A stretch of DNA of 57,989 nucleotides from Spirochaetota bacterium (GTDB lineage: Bacteria; Spirochaetota; UBA4802; JAFGDQ01), in NCBI GenBank assembly GCA_016934735.1, contig JAFGSG010000056.1:1-57989 (forward strand), read 5' to 3'. The notes under the pieces were generated by a model, which made no database searches, was not told the origin of the DNA, and was given only the letters and a program-made list of their open reading frames with translations. The first letter of the stretch is position 1. Each line of letters begins with the position of its first letter. Below are positions 26,801 through 35,532 of the stretch, piece by piece. Both the position numbers and the translations under genes were made by a program.

Positions 26801-27567
26801 TGCATTGCCTTCTGTAATATATTTTTATAATATTGCATTGCTGCAATTGTTGAGCCGCCGCCGGATGTATAATCAAACATCCAAATAGGAGTTTGTCTAA
26901 ACATACTATACGGATCAATATGTAATTGTTTTATTTCGATGTCAGACAAGGCTCTATTATATAAATATAAACAATGCATAACTCCATCGAAAGTACCCGA
27001 AGTTGTCTTATATCCGTCTGAACCTATGTCTAATTTAGTTGGTTTATTTATACTATCAGAATGAGTAATTTGAGCATCCAATATCCCGTTAATATATAAT
27101 TTTACTTGTCCGGTTCCAATCCCTTGTCGAACCCAAGCCAATGTAACAATTCCTGTATCAAGGATAGATGTAGAATACCCTTCCCAAGAAGAATCATATA
27201 TATACATTTTATAAGAATCGTTGATTCCCCATGAAGGATTATATTGTTGTAATCCATCATAAAAATTAAATAAACCAGAAAAATTATTTCTAATATAATT
27301 TATTTTAGTAAAAATTGTATATTGTCCAGTTCCAATATTTGGAATATTAGGCGATTCAATGGTTATCTGACTATCGTTAATTACGCCAAAATCCAAACCC
27401 TCTTTTTGCCATACGGGATAATGGCCAGAATAAAATTGTGCTCTATTATTATTCTCACTAATATCTTTACAATAAATTCCAGCTCTTTCATTAAATACCC
27501 ATCCGGCAATAAGTTTATGAGATAATAATTGAGCAGGGTTTATTTGTGTGCCAAGAATAGGCTTCAT
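26797..27567 (-). CDS. LamG/concanavalin-like lectin domain protein, receptor-binding candidate
   Basis: 256 residues with a typical laminin-G-like (LamG_3) domain: AGWVFNERAGIYCKDISENNN near the start, then VTLAWVRQGIGTGQVKLYINGIL and a C-terminal LYLYNRALSDIEIKQL. Such domains bind sugars, so this is a good candidate for host recognition. It is in the fibre module next to the beta-rich neighbours. AT-rich codon use suggests it was exchanged. Confidence 0.75.
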   Translation of the reverse strand: MKPILGTQINPAQLLSHKLIAGWVFNERAGIYCKDISENNNRAQFYSGHYPVWQKEGLDFGVINDSQITIESPNIPNIGTGQYTIFTKINYIRNNFSGLFNFYDGLQQYNPSWGINDSYKMYIYDSSWEGYSTSILDTGIVTLAWVRQGIGTGQVKLYINGILDAQITHSDSINKPTKLDIGSDGYKTTSGTFDGVMHCLYLYNRALSDIEIKQLHIDPYSMFRQTPIWMFDYTSGGGSTIAAMQYYKNILQKAMQ

Positions 27568-28004
27568 GCGATAACCTCAAAATTAACCATCCTATTTTCA
27601 TCTTCTGCGTCTGTCGTAAATGGCAACACGGCAAGAAGTTTTAAATCCGTAATGTCGAAATCATCAGCATCGCTCGGCCATTGCGTATTGTCTGCCGATT
27701 CTTCTATGTATAAATAAGCATAGCCGTCCGTACTATTCGCATCGGCAGTCATTTCCAAAATGCCTTTAAATCCGAGATAGAGATTGCTGGTATTGTCCAC
27801 AACAGTCCCCTCTACTTCTCCCTCATCTGCAATTGTTTCCCCTGCTCCAAATCCTAAGTCCTCAGATATTTCAGACCCATACGACAACGCACCAGAAGAT
27901 AACTTCCAAGGAATTATACTTATATCAACTCTTGCTCCATTATCATAAGTAAGTGTTTGATCTGCATCCCACTTTAATCTTAATCGCCAATATCTTGCTA
28001 ACAT
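27564..28004 (-). CDS. Tail fibre module protein, unknown function
   Basis: 146 residues, beta-rich (YWRLRLKWDADQTLTYDN..; YLFIEESADN..). Four-base overlap with the downstream LamG-type gene. It is likely an adaptor or fibre component. I recognise no family. Confidence 0.5.
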   Translation of the reverse strand: MLARYWRLRLKWDADQTLTYDNGARVDISIIPWKLSSGALSYGSEISEDLGFGAGETIADEGEVEGTVVDNTSNLYLGFKGILEMTADANSTDGYAYLYIEESADNTQWPSDADDFDITDLKLLAVLPFTTDAEDENRMVNFEVIA

Positions 28005-28041
28005 AAATCACCTCTTTTACAAATTTATCCTTTCTCAATCA

Positions 28042-28302
28042 TTATAAATTTTCAACTCTCTCTTTGAGTTGTTTAACGTACTCATTGAAATAATCTTTGA
28101 TAAACTTTCTGCGATTTACAGACTCAAAATCCCAATTGAAATAAGGATTAATAGAATCAAGTTCTGCGTCAATGCGTTCGCGAACCAGTTCTTTAATGTC
28201 GTTGCTGTTTGACTTTGCATTGCGAGTATTACGAGCGCGAAAATAGTCATTAAAAAACAACTTACCTGCCACGCTAAGATACGCCATTTTAAATTTCTGC
28301 AT
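28042..28302 (-). CDS. Hypothetical protein at the start of the fibre module
   Basis: 86 residues, basic and helical (DIKELVRERIDAELDSI..), with good spacing to an AGGGG box. A second frame (28116-28307) with a membrane-like stretch overlaps it, starting five bases earlier; this longer frame is preferred but the choice is not certain. Function unknown. Confidence 0.45.
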   Translation of the reverse strand: MQKFKMAYLSVAGKLFFNDYFRARNTRNAKSNSNDIKELVRERIDAELDSINPYFNWDFESVNRRKFIKDYFNEYVKQLKERVENL

Positions 28303-28335
28303 TTCATAACCCCTGCCTCTTAATTGATATTTTAC

Positions 28336-28364
28336 TTGACTAATTTTAATTTCGTTTGTATATT
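28336..28364 (+). promoter_or_regulatory. Promoter for the + strand lipoprotein gene
   Basis: TTGACT (28336-28341) and TATATT (28359-28364) are separated by exactly 17 bases. The predicted start (near 28371) is about 54 bases before the lipoprotein ATG, and an AAGGAGG box lies at 28413-28419. This is a self-contained + strand promoter inside the - strand prophage. Confidence 0.7.
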
Positions 28365-28424
28365 GATAATATAAATATATAACATGCTTATGATCTCCAT
28401 TATTTAAAAATTAAGGAGGATTTT

Positions 28425-28661
28425 ATGAAAAAATTAGTTGTCATTTTAATTTCCGGTTTAATTTTTTCTTGTACATCTGTAATGCCTCGTGCTAATTCCG
28501 GTTATGTAATTACAAAAGATAACCAGAAAATTGAATTCAAAGATGTTAGATTATGGGATGACAAAGATTCTATCTTTGTTGCCGGTCATTACATAATGAA
28601 ACGAGATATTAAAGAAATTCATCTTGAATTCGGCGAAAAGGATTATATTTTTAATCATTAA
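28425..28661 (+). CDS. Small lipoprotein, likely phage moron (lysogenic conversion gene)
   Basis: A 78-residue protein with signal peptide MKKLVVILISGLIFSCTSV, lipobox-like IFSC, and a hydrophilic mature part (YVITKDNQKIEFKDVRLWDD..). It is the only gene seen on the + strand of the prophage, and it has a strong promoter and ribosome-binding site of its own. That is how morons expressed from a resident prophage look. A surface or periplasmic function such as superinfection exclusion or host-phenotype change is inferred, not shown. Confidence 0.75.
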   Translation: MKKLVVILISGLIFSCTSVMPRANSGYVITKDNQKIEFKDVRLWDDKDSIFVAGHYIMKRDIKEIHLEFGEKDYIFNH

Positions 28662-28671
28662 AATTTATCCT

Positions 28672-29649
28672 TTATAAATATTGACATACTGCTTTTATTT
28701 TAGCTGGTCCTATCCCTAAAACTACAGATGAAGAGCCAGTCATTGTTGCTCTTTCCACTAAATAATATGGTGTTTTACTTGCAACCAAAATATGTTTATC
28801 AGTAAAAGCAGTAAAATAGAACCCATAACTTTGAGCAGCATATCCTTCTTTAACAAAGCTAAAATCGTCATCTGATATACTATTATTAGCCGTAGATAAA
28901 GAGCATTGCATTTCCAAATCACCAGTTACATTCCCCTGTATGCTAAAAGTTCCTCGATAAGATAGACCCCAAGATCCAATCGGAAGATTAATAAGATTCC
29001 CTTGTATATTATATATCACGGAGGTAGTTACATTTATCTGACTCCCAGGAGTACAAGAAACAATATAACTCCATGTATCCGGATTCATCGGGAAATCAAA
29101 GGGTCTCCATGTTGTTGCATAATAAGGATTAGTGATTGCGTTTGTTGACATTGCATAAGACGGACTTGCGGTATTGCCACCGCCGTAAATTGTGATATTG
29201 GTATAACCACCGGAATAGGCTCCGACTGCTGTTATAATTCCGTACTTTGTTGTAGCGTCCTGAGTGTATTTGATCTTCTGTCCGACAGAAAGAATAGCTG
29301 TCATGTCCGCATTTATTCTAAATACATAAGTCGGTGCATCGGCTGAGACGTATTCCCATGTGTTATTGTCAGGAAACCATTGTAATGATTGTTTTAAAGA
29401 TATTTGTTTTAACTTATTTCCGTCCTCTGAATCCATGAGTCCGACCATATCAGCATCAACAGGCGTTGCCTTTGCGTCTGCGGCATTAATTGCATCGCCA
29501 TGCCCCTGTGCAGAATCCAGATATTCCATATCTTGCCAGATAAGATTATTATTCGCCCTTAAATGGTCTGCCCTTGCCGCGTCAACATCGCTGAATAATG
29601 GAGCGGGAAGAGAAGGTAATGAAGGATCATTAGGATATGGTAAACTCAT
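28672..29649 (-). CDS. Tail fibre/attachment protein
   Basis: 325 residues. The N-terminal part (SLPYPNDPSLPSLPAPLF..) looks like a baseplate-docking segment found in contractile-tail phages, and the rest is beta-rich with many Tyr, Thr and Asn, consistent with a fibre tip. It overlaps the upstream gene by four bases. The moron lies just downstream on the opposite strand. Confidence 0.55.
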   Translation of the reverse strand: MSLPYPNDPSLPSLPAPLFSDVDAARADHLRANNNLIWQDMEYLDSAQGHGDAINAADAKATPVDADMVGLMDSEDGNKLKQISLKQSLQWFPDNNTWEYVSADAPTYVFRINADMTAILSVGQKIKYTQDATTKYGIITAVGAYSGGYTNITIYGGGNTASPSYAMSTNAITNPYYATTWRPFDFPMNPDTWSYIVSCTPGSQINVTTSVIYNIQGNLINLPIGSWGLSYRGTFSIQGNVTGDLEMQCSLSTANNSISDDDFSFVKEGYAAQSYGFYFTAFTDKHILVASKTPYYLVERATMTGSSSVVLGIGPAKIKAVCQYL

Positions 29650-30743
29650 TGTATTTGCCTCGCATCTGAAATTTCGTATTCTACATCATCTATATATAAT
29701 GTTAATACTTTGCCTATTGGTTTAACTCTGCGTAACAGTTCTATTAATGTCGATATCGCCAGATTTCCGCCGGACAGTTGTTGCATTTGCAATGTGATCT
29801 GATTCGCGTTAATATTCGTATCAGAGAATGACGCGAAAGTCCCATAGCCTTCCGTTCTCCCGTCTGAAGGCGGCGGAGACTGAGACGTTATCGGATAAGA
29901 CACAGAAGACGGATTAGGAGCCCATACCGCAATAGCTTCAGGATCAGGCCTGTCACCTTCGGGATCGACAAGCCCTAAGTCTGCGTTCGGTATAGAATTC
30001 TTGCGCCATGCCGTACCATCGGAATAATATACAGAACTTCTGTCTCCTGTGCTATCGTCATCAACAATACAGATAGTGCCGACTGAAGGTACTGCAACGG
30101 GAATATCGGCTGAAAAATACGGCGGATTTTCAAAATCTGCTATAGTTCGGGGAGCGCACCAGACTATATTCCCGCCTGAGAGATATCCCCTTGAATATGA
30201 TACCGCGCTTTCTGCAGCGCGTGTCCATCCTGACGGCGTTGTCCATGCCCTTGCCGTATAAGCTGTAGCTGAGGGAGTCGCGGGACTGGATGCCGTAGAA
30301 TATATTAAAAATCCCGTATCGGTTACAGACGGAACCAGATTGCCTACCAGAATTTGAGGAGTAAACGCGCTGTCAAACCACGCAAACGGAGGCAGGCATA
30401 CAGTCTGTAAAACCAGTATAATATTATATAAGACCTCTTTTCTCCATGCCGTGGAAATTAACTTATAAATTGCCGCAGCCTGATTGTTTGTGCCGCCGCT
30501 GAATAACATCCCATAAGAAGAAATCAGATACGACAACCATGAATTACGGGGAGTGTCGGGAAAATCTACGAGCCAGGGCGTTAGAATAAGCTGACGCAAG
30601 GCCGTGACATCGGCAGCGCGTCTTGCGAGTATGGCATTCCACCACGTTATATATGCCGCGTGTTCTGCCGGAGCGTCTTCCGCGAGATTAAAATATCCCG
30701 GAGGCGTAAGATTTTTGACTGTTAATGCGGACGCTATATCCAT
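29646..30743 (-). CDS. Baseplate/tail protein (gpI-like position)
   Basis: 365 residues following the baseplate J gene, where P2-type phages encode tail protein I or its equivalent. The N-terminus (LTPPGYFNLAEDAPAEHAAYI) and the middle (ILTPWLVDFPDTPRNSW) are distinctive but not matched to a family here; the C-terminus ends in a helix (ELLRRVKPIGKVLTLYIDDVEYE). The function is likely structural, connecting baseplate and fibres. Confidence 0.5.
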   Translation of the reverse strand: MDIASALTVKNLTPPGYFNLAEDAPAEHAAYITWWNAILARRAADVTALRQLILTPWLVDFPDTPRNSWLSYLISSYGMLFSGGTNNQAAAIYKLISTAWRKEVLYNIILVLQTVCLPPFAWFDSAFTPQILVGNLVPSVTDTGFLIYSTASSPATPSATAYTARAWTTPSGWTRAAESAVSYSRGYLSGGNIVWCAPRTIADFENPPYFSADIPVAVPSVGTICIVDDDSTGDRSSVYYSDGTAWRKNSIPNADLGLVDPEGDRPDPEAIAVWAPNPSSVSYPITSQSPPPSDGRTEGYGTFASFSDTNINANQITLQMQQLSGGNLAISTLIELLRRVKPIGKVLTLYIDDVEYEISDARQIQ

Positions 30744-32137
30744 TCCACCACCTTTACAGTTAAGTCTATATTTGCAGGATCAAGGAAAACGTAACGATCA
30801 TACCAGGACGTATTATCAGAAAATAAAGCATCGTTTACAAAATCGATAAATGATTCGTCATACTCATCAAGTCCCAGCGTTACCGGAGATTCGTATTCCA
30901 CTTCAGGATCAATTTCCATAGTCAATGATTCCACAGAGTCATAAACGATCTGAGGAGTTTCAGACATAGTATTCAGGTCACTTATCAAGTCCCGGATCAA
31001 AGCAATCCCGAATTGAGGTGCTGTAGTTCCTTCTACTCCGGTATTGCCGGAAATGTCTATTTCAGTAATAACATCATCATATTCGTCTTCTTCAAAGGTT
31101 ATATTTGTAGTTCCGTTGATTCCGGACAATAGAGACATAAGCCGGTTAATGTAATTCGTTGCAAAATCATTTGCCTGAGCAATGATCTCTTCTCTGTTGG
31201 CGCTGCTGTAAGCGCGGATATTTATTACCCCGGTTAATGTTATTTTAACCGGCTGCGCTACAGTATAATAATAACTTTGCTGTATCTGAGACGTGTATAT
31301 AGTGCCGGAATTAACCTGATGGAAAGAACTTCCTGCACTTTGTGAATTTATAAATTCGAGCCGGTTAGCGAGTATAGAAAATATTTGTTCCATTTCCGCC
31401 GCAGTTGCCAGAGTCCCGCTTGGAGTTCTTACGACAAGGTTATATCCGTTTCCGGGAACCGGGACAGGAGTATCAAGCGCGACAGCATTTCTATTAACGT
31501 AAATTTTAGCGTCTTCATAATACTTTTTTAATTCGGTTTCGACCGCGACCGATCCGTTTTGAGTCCCGTATTCTGTCTTTTCGTTTATTATCCTGTTAAG
31601 ATATATCGCGTCCGATTCTTCCTCTGCCCCGCTTAATAATGGCAATGTATTTATTCCGGACAAACCGGATAATGATCCTATGGTAAAACTTATACCGGCG
31701 GGAATATTATATCCTATTCCCTCCTCTATTGCAGTAATATATACATCTGCTGATCCCAGGGCAGGTATAATATTTGATGACACTCCGACACTGTATTGCT
31801 GACCCGTCGATGCCGTGCAAATAGTATCAGACGGAATAGGAATCGGAGATTCGGTTGAATTAGTTACACTAATATATCCGGTACAGGCCTGAGCAGATTT
31901 TCGGGGATTATTAGGATTAAGCAGATCAATCATTGATCCGACAGGCGACATCATGGCAGCCAGCATAGCCCCGATTTCTTCATCTATCAATACATCGGCC
32001 TCTGCAAACATATTTGCGAGTATAAGTTCCGGAGGATTCCCCGGTGAAAACTTGATTGAAGATGGAGCTGAATCAATTACCTGAGCCAGCGCATCTTCAA
32101 AAGTTAATTCTGTGTAAACTCCGTTTTCTATTCCCAT
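30734..32137 (-). CDS. Baseplate J / gp47-like protein
   Basis: 467 residues with the domain order of baseplate wedge proteins (P2 J, Mu gp47). Near the N-terminus are FEDALAQVIDSAPSSIKFSPGNPPELILANMFAEADV-like elements, then PNNPRKSAQACTGYISV, and later AEEESDAIYLNRIINEKTEYGTQNGSV. The AEEESD-YLNRI region is strongly diagnostic. It builds the baseplate of a contractile tail. Confidence 0.85.
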   Translation of the reverse strand: MGIENGVYTELTFEDALAQVIDSAPSSIKFSPGNPPELILANMFAEADVLIDEEIGAMLAAMMSPVGSMIDLLNPNNPRKSAQACTGYISVTNSTESPIPIPSDTICTASTGQQYSVGVSSNIIPALGSADVYITAIEEGIGYNIPAGISFTIGSLSGLSGINTLPLLSGAEEESDAIYLNRIINEKTEYGTQNGSVAVETELKKYYEDAKIYVNRNAVALDTPVPVPGNGYNLVVRTPSGTLATAAEMEQIFSILANRLEFINSQSAGSSFHQVNSGTIYTSQIQQSYYYTVAQPVKITLTGVINIRAYSSANREEIIAQANDFATNYINRLMSLLSGINGTTNITFEEDEYDDVITEIDISGNTGVEGTTAPQFGIALIRDLISDLNTMSETPQIVYDSVESLTMEIDPEVEYESPVTLGLDEYDESFIDFVNDALFSDNTSWYDRYVFLDPANIDLTVKVVEWI

Positions 32138-32138
32138 T

Positions 32139-32420
32139 TTATTTTACCGTGATAGTATTATTTTCAGCCGATATTGAATTCGGTTCATAATATTTCTGAA
32201 TAATTCTTTTAATATCCGCAACCCTGTCTATATTGCTTTGTGATAATTTCCATACGAGAGCGTCTCTTCCATAAGTAGGATCAGCAAAATTGCCATTTTG
32301 CTCGCAGCGACATTCAGACATAGCTTGTTCTTCTAATGCTTGTTGTCCAGATACTTGTATTGATAATCCGGTTATAGGATTAACTTGAATATTTCCATCA
32401 GGATCAAGGCTAATTGACAT
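32139..32420 (-). CDS. Small baseplate protein (gp46/W-like candidate)
   Basis: 93 residues located directly upstream of the J-like gene, where W/gp25/gp46-type wedge proteins lie. It contains FADPTYGRDALVWKLSQSNID, a pattern also seen at this position in other contractile phages, but the family match is weak. A structural role is inferred from position. Confidence 0.5.
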   Translation of the reverse strand: MSISLDPDGNIQVNPITGLSIQVSGQQALEEQAMSECRCEQNGNFADPTYGRDALVWKLSQSNIDRVADIKRIIQKYYEPNSISAENNTITVK

Positions 32421-32433
32421 ATATATTCCCTTT

Positions 32434-32958
32434 TTAAATTTGATTTAATCTTGCAAATTTACTATGATATTTTATAGCTGCTTGATTATATGTAAGAGCA
32501 GCTTCTTTTAGATCAATGAAATAACCCAAACAAATTCTTTTATTATTTATGCTAATTCTACATTGCCATTTTTTAATTTTTTCTCGCCAAGTTACTCCTT
32601 TATATCCTGAAGTATTATTTTTTTGTAATCCCCTATTACACATATTTTGTTGATTAGTACATTTTCTTAAATTTGATTCTCTATTGTCAAATATATCCCC
32701 ATTATTATGGTCAATCCATTTATCATTCATAATTAACTGATGCAAAAGTATATGTATATTATTATTTTTTACTGCTGCTATATTTGTGAACTTTTTATTT
32801 TTTTTGCTATAATTCACATACCATCTATAATCTTTAATTTTATCATAATTTTTAGTATCAATTATGACTTCAAATTCACCATACTTTTTAGATTCAACAA
32901 GAAATTTAGTAATCTCTGAATCTTGATATATTATTTTATTTTCACCTTTATAATACAT
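32434..32958 (-). CDS. HNH homing endonuclease with AP2-type DNA-binding domain
   Basis: 174 residues. An HNH-type region (about 70-108, HQLIMNDKWIDHNNGDIFDN, RESNLRKCT) is followed by an AP2 domain (about 118-172, GYKGVTWREKIKKWQCRI). This is a free-standing homing endonuclease of the kind that inserts between phage genes. It is strongly AT-rich and interrupts the baseplate operon, with no sign of an intron because both neighbours look complete. It could spread into phages lacking it. Confidence 0.85.
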   Translation of the reverse strand: MYYKGENKIIYQDSEITKFLVESKKYGEFEVIIDTKNYDKIKDYRWYVNYSKKNKKFTNIAAVKNNNIHILLHQLIMNDKWIDHNNGDIFDNRESNLRKCTNQQNMCNRGLQKNNTSGYKGVTWREKIKKWQCRISINNKRICLGYFIDLKEAALTYNQAAIKYHSKFARLNQI

Positions 32959-32964
32959 ATTGCC

Positions 32965-33435
32965 TCAGTCAAGTTTGTGATTTTCCGACAAAATATTATC
33001 CTGCCACTCCGATGCGGTTATAGTGGGCACGTAATCGCTCCCGGCCGCTCCCTGAATTATACTTAAAGCCGTATCGACTGATTGCGCCCAGGCCGCGAGA
33101 GCTTCACCTAATACCATTTTAGACGACCCTTCGCCGAGTGTCATTTTGCCTAATAACTGCATATCAATTTTATAAACAATCGGAGAGACAAGCGTTGCAA
33201 AGATTAACGGAAACGCACCCCCGTTGTCGTTTATTAATAATTCTATTTCCTGATTAAAATCGTTAATTCCTTCAGCGCAAAAAACTATATCTCCAACGCC
33301 GGGATACAGCCCGTTTATCGGCAACGCTTCAATTGTTAAAGCATCAACACCATCGATACGCGTATATTTCGGCTGTACGATAAAAGCATCTGGATTTATT
33401 ATTCCCGTTGATATAATTTCCGCCGCGTAAATCAT
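32965..33435 (-). CDS. Baseplate-associated protein (gp45/V-like candidate)
   Basis: 156 residues located between the hub-like gene and the homing endonuclease. Its beta-rich N-terminal half (VQPKYTRIDGVDALTIEALPING..YPGVGDIVFC) suggests an OB-fold assembly or spike protein. The position matches Mu gp45 / P2 V. The assignment is from context. Confidence 0.5.
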   Translation of the reverse strand: MIYAAEIISTGIINPDAFIVQPKYTRIDGVDALTIEALPINGLYPGVGDIVFCAEGINDFNQEIELLINDNGGAFPLIFATLVSPIVYKIDMQLLGKMTLGEGSSKMVLGEALAAWAQSVDTALSIIQGAAGSDYVPTITASEWQDNILSENHKLD

Positions 33436-34544
33436 AAATAACCTTCGTAAATTTTATTTTCCAGAATCCCATCAATTCGCATTTGTGCCAGTATCCAGTT
33501 GTTTGTTGCCGTTACCTCGCAGCATAGTTCATAATCATTTCTGATAATGAGATAGCGTATAATTATCATGTCATACGCTGAGGCAATGGAAGTGCTGAAT
33601 ATAGATTGCTGCATTCCCGCGAACAAACCGGATTTACTGTCATCAAATAATAGGATTTTATCAAATAAACCTGCGTCAAAAACAGGCGTTTTAAATTTAA
33701 TATTAGCGTAATTTTCCACGCCCACAGCCCACATAAGAGAACCCGCATATCCCGAAAATGAAAATTTCGGCTTGTTGACGTTAGTAATAGTCGGCTCTGT
33801 TGTCTGAGACAATATGGTTATGATCTTACCGTCTATTTTATAAATCAGTTTATTCTGTAGACAAATTTCATCCAGAATTTTTGTGAATGATGACGGCTGA
33901 AATAGTATCTCGCTGACAGGCGGCAGAGACGCATTGGTTGCTTTGGAATAATCCACAATATAACCCACTTTAGCCGCAATTTCTGAAAGCTGGTCTCCGA
34001 TTGTTCTGTTTTTACTAAGATGAAAAGCAAGATCGGTGCGTATAAGCGTATCATCTATCGATGCGCCCTTGATAAAAAGAGTCGCGGAAACACCCAGAGA
34101 ATCAGGCTGTAGAATAGATGAATACGCGATAAAAGAACGTGATATGTTTGAAGTAGAACTTATTTTTTCCACAACAACGGCATACATTATATTTACCGCC
34201 GGATTTGCGATTGTTTCAACGGCTTCAGCCATTGCGCTTGGAGACAGGGCAGATGATACGAATCCGACAGAAACCTGAGATATTAAATCAGAGGGAGGCA
34301 TTTTTATTGCCACGCCAAGCGTCATTTTTAAAGATGATCCCAGGGGAATTCCGTTATGCGCAATCTCATAATTATACTTACAGGAAAAAACATCCGGAGA
34401 TAATAACATAGTTATCCCGGAAGGCAGATATTTATATACAAGACTTGACAGCTCTGCCGTTGTCCATTGATCTGAACTGTCTGTCATATCGGCTACAATA
34501 ACGGGATTGCAGACCGGATTAGCTGGTGGATAGAAAATAATCAT
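33432..34544 (-). CDS. Baseplate hub / tail late-control D-like protein
   Basis: 370 residues with the layout of the tail hub (Mu gp44, P2 D, T4 gp27 group). The segment LSEIAAKVGYIVDYSK resembles the conserved ripening region of the family. It is placed between the upstream tail proteins and the V-like gene, the expected position. It overlaps both neighbours by four bases. Confidence is moderate. Confidence 0.55.
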   Translation of the reverse strand: MIIFYPPANPVCNPVIVADMTDSSDQWTTAELSSLVYKYLPSGITMLLSPDVFSCKYNYEIAHNGIPLGSSLKMTLGVAIKMPPSDLISQVSVGFVSSALSPSAMAEAVETIANPAVNIMYAVVVEKISSTSNISRSFIAYSSILQPDSLGVSATLFIKGASIDDTLIRTDLAFHLSKNRTIGDQLSEIAAKVGYIVDYSKATNASLPPVSEILFQPSSFTKILDEICLQNKLIYKIDGKIITILSQTTEPTITNVNKPKFSFSGYAGSLMWAVGVENYANIKFKTPVFDAGLFDKILLFDDSKSGLFAGMQQSIFSTSIASAYDMIIIRYLIIRNDYELCCEVTATNNWILAQMRIDGILENKIYEGYL

Positions 34545-34858
34545 ACGTAATCAATCCTGTAATAAGTGCATGTTGATGAAAAAATATCATCTTCAGACGG
34601 AATAACCCCCGTCGAAAACAATCCCCGGAATATATCACATCCGGCCTTAACGTAAACAACTCCCTTGAGAACGGCGGTTCCGCTTGTTTTATCATATAAT
34701 TTAACCAAAATATTACCGTCATCATCAGTCCTGTAATACTCCCATCCCGCCAGCTCTCCGTTTATACATTGAATATAATTCTGTACACCGGCTTCCGGAG
34801 TTACAAAATTAAATACAGTGGTTGTAACCGCTGATTCTATGTCTTTAAAATAACTCAA
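34541..34858 (-). CDS. Small tail-region protein, unknown function
   Basis: 105 residues (MSYFKDIESAVTTTVFNFVTPE..), overlapping its neighbours by four bases on each side. It is presumably a baseplate or tail-assembly component. No motif is recognised. Confidence 0.5.
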   Translation of the reverse strand: MSYFKDIESAVTTTVFNFVTPEAGVQNYIQCINGELAGWEYYRTDDDGNILVKLYDKTSGTAVLKGVVYVKAGCDIFRGLFSTGVIPSEDDIFSSTCTYYRIDYV

Positions 34859-35532
34859 AACATGCCTCCTATGGAACTGCCGCCGTTCGGAGCCGCGACT
34901 TCAGTAGCAACAGCAATAAGGGAGCCTATAAGAGACGTGCTTCGTTGCTTAAATTGTTCCCGGAGTTTTATCGTAACTTTAACTCCCGCCACGCCTGCAT
35001 CATGCGGAACGCCTATTTCTTCAATATACCACGAGCTCGACAGATACGGAGTGGTCTGCTGAATAGTCCCAAGCGGGATATAAGAACCTAAAATAACAAC
35101 AGGCATCATGTAATTTTTGATCTGATTAAGTACAGATAAACACGATGCTACGTAACCGGACGTAACTCCGGAAAGATTAGGCGTAATAGCTCCATAAGAC
35201 GCAAGGGAATTTGTAATAGCGGCGGCATTTGCCAGCACGACCTGAATTGACCTGAAAATGCTTTGATCTGCACTCATCGGAAAATCGGAAAATACAAGAT
35301 CAAGCTCTATCGTTGACGCTTCAATTACCGTCCTTGCCCTCATTTCTCCGGCCTGTGTGAGATTGCCGGGAAGTTTGACCGATGCGCGAGCATCTTCTCT
35401 CGGTATCTCGCACATTGCAAAAACAGGAACATAAGTATTTGTAAAATCCGGCATACCTACAATTAAAGCCGATTGAAACAAATTTGTAACAGCCCCGGAA
35501 ATTAACGATGCTATGTCAAGTGTAAAAGCCAT
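34855..35532 (-). CDS. Tail/baseplate protein, unknown function
   Basis: 225 residues beginning with a hydrophobic helix (SLISGAVTNLFQSALIVG) and containing YLSSSWYIEEIGVPHDAG near the middle, then a basic end (KLREQFKQRSTSLIG). It lies directly downstream of the tape measure, where proteins completing the tail tip or hub are encoded. Not assigned to a family. Confidence 0.5.
   Translation of the reverse strand: MAFTLDIASLISGAVTNLFQSALIVGMPDFTNTYVPVFAMCEIPREDARASVKLPGNLTQAGEMRARTVIEASTIELDLVFSDFPMSADQSIFRSIQVVLANAAAITNSLASYGAITPNLSGVTSGYVASCLSVLNQIKNYMMPVVILGSYIPLGTIQQTTPYLSSSWYIEEIGVPHDAGVAGVKVTIKLREQFKQRSTSLIGSLIAVATEVAAPNGGSSIGGMF

Noticed and set aside
28116..28307. Membrane-like 63-residue frame overlapping 28042-28302
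   Set aside because: Its start is only two or three bases from the AGGGG box; the longer soluble frame has better spacing. It cannot be fully excluded.
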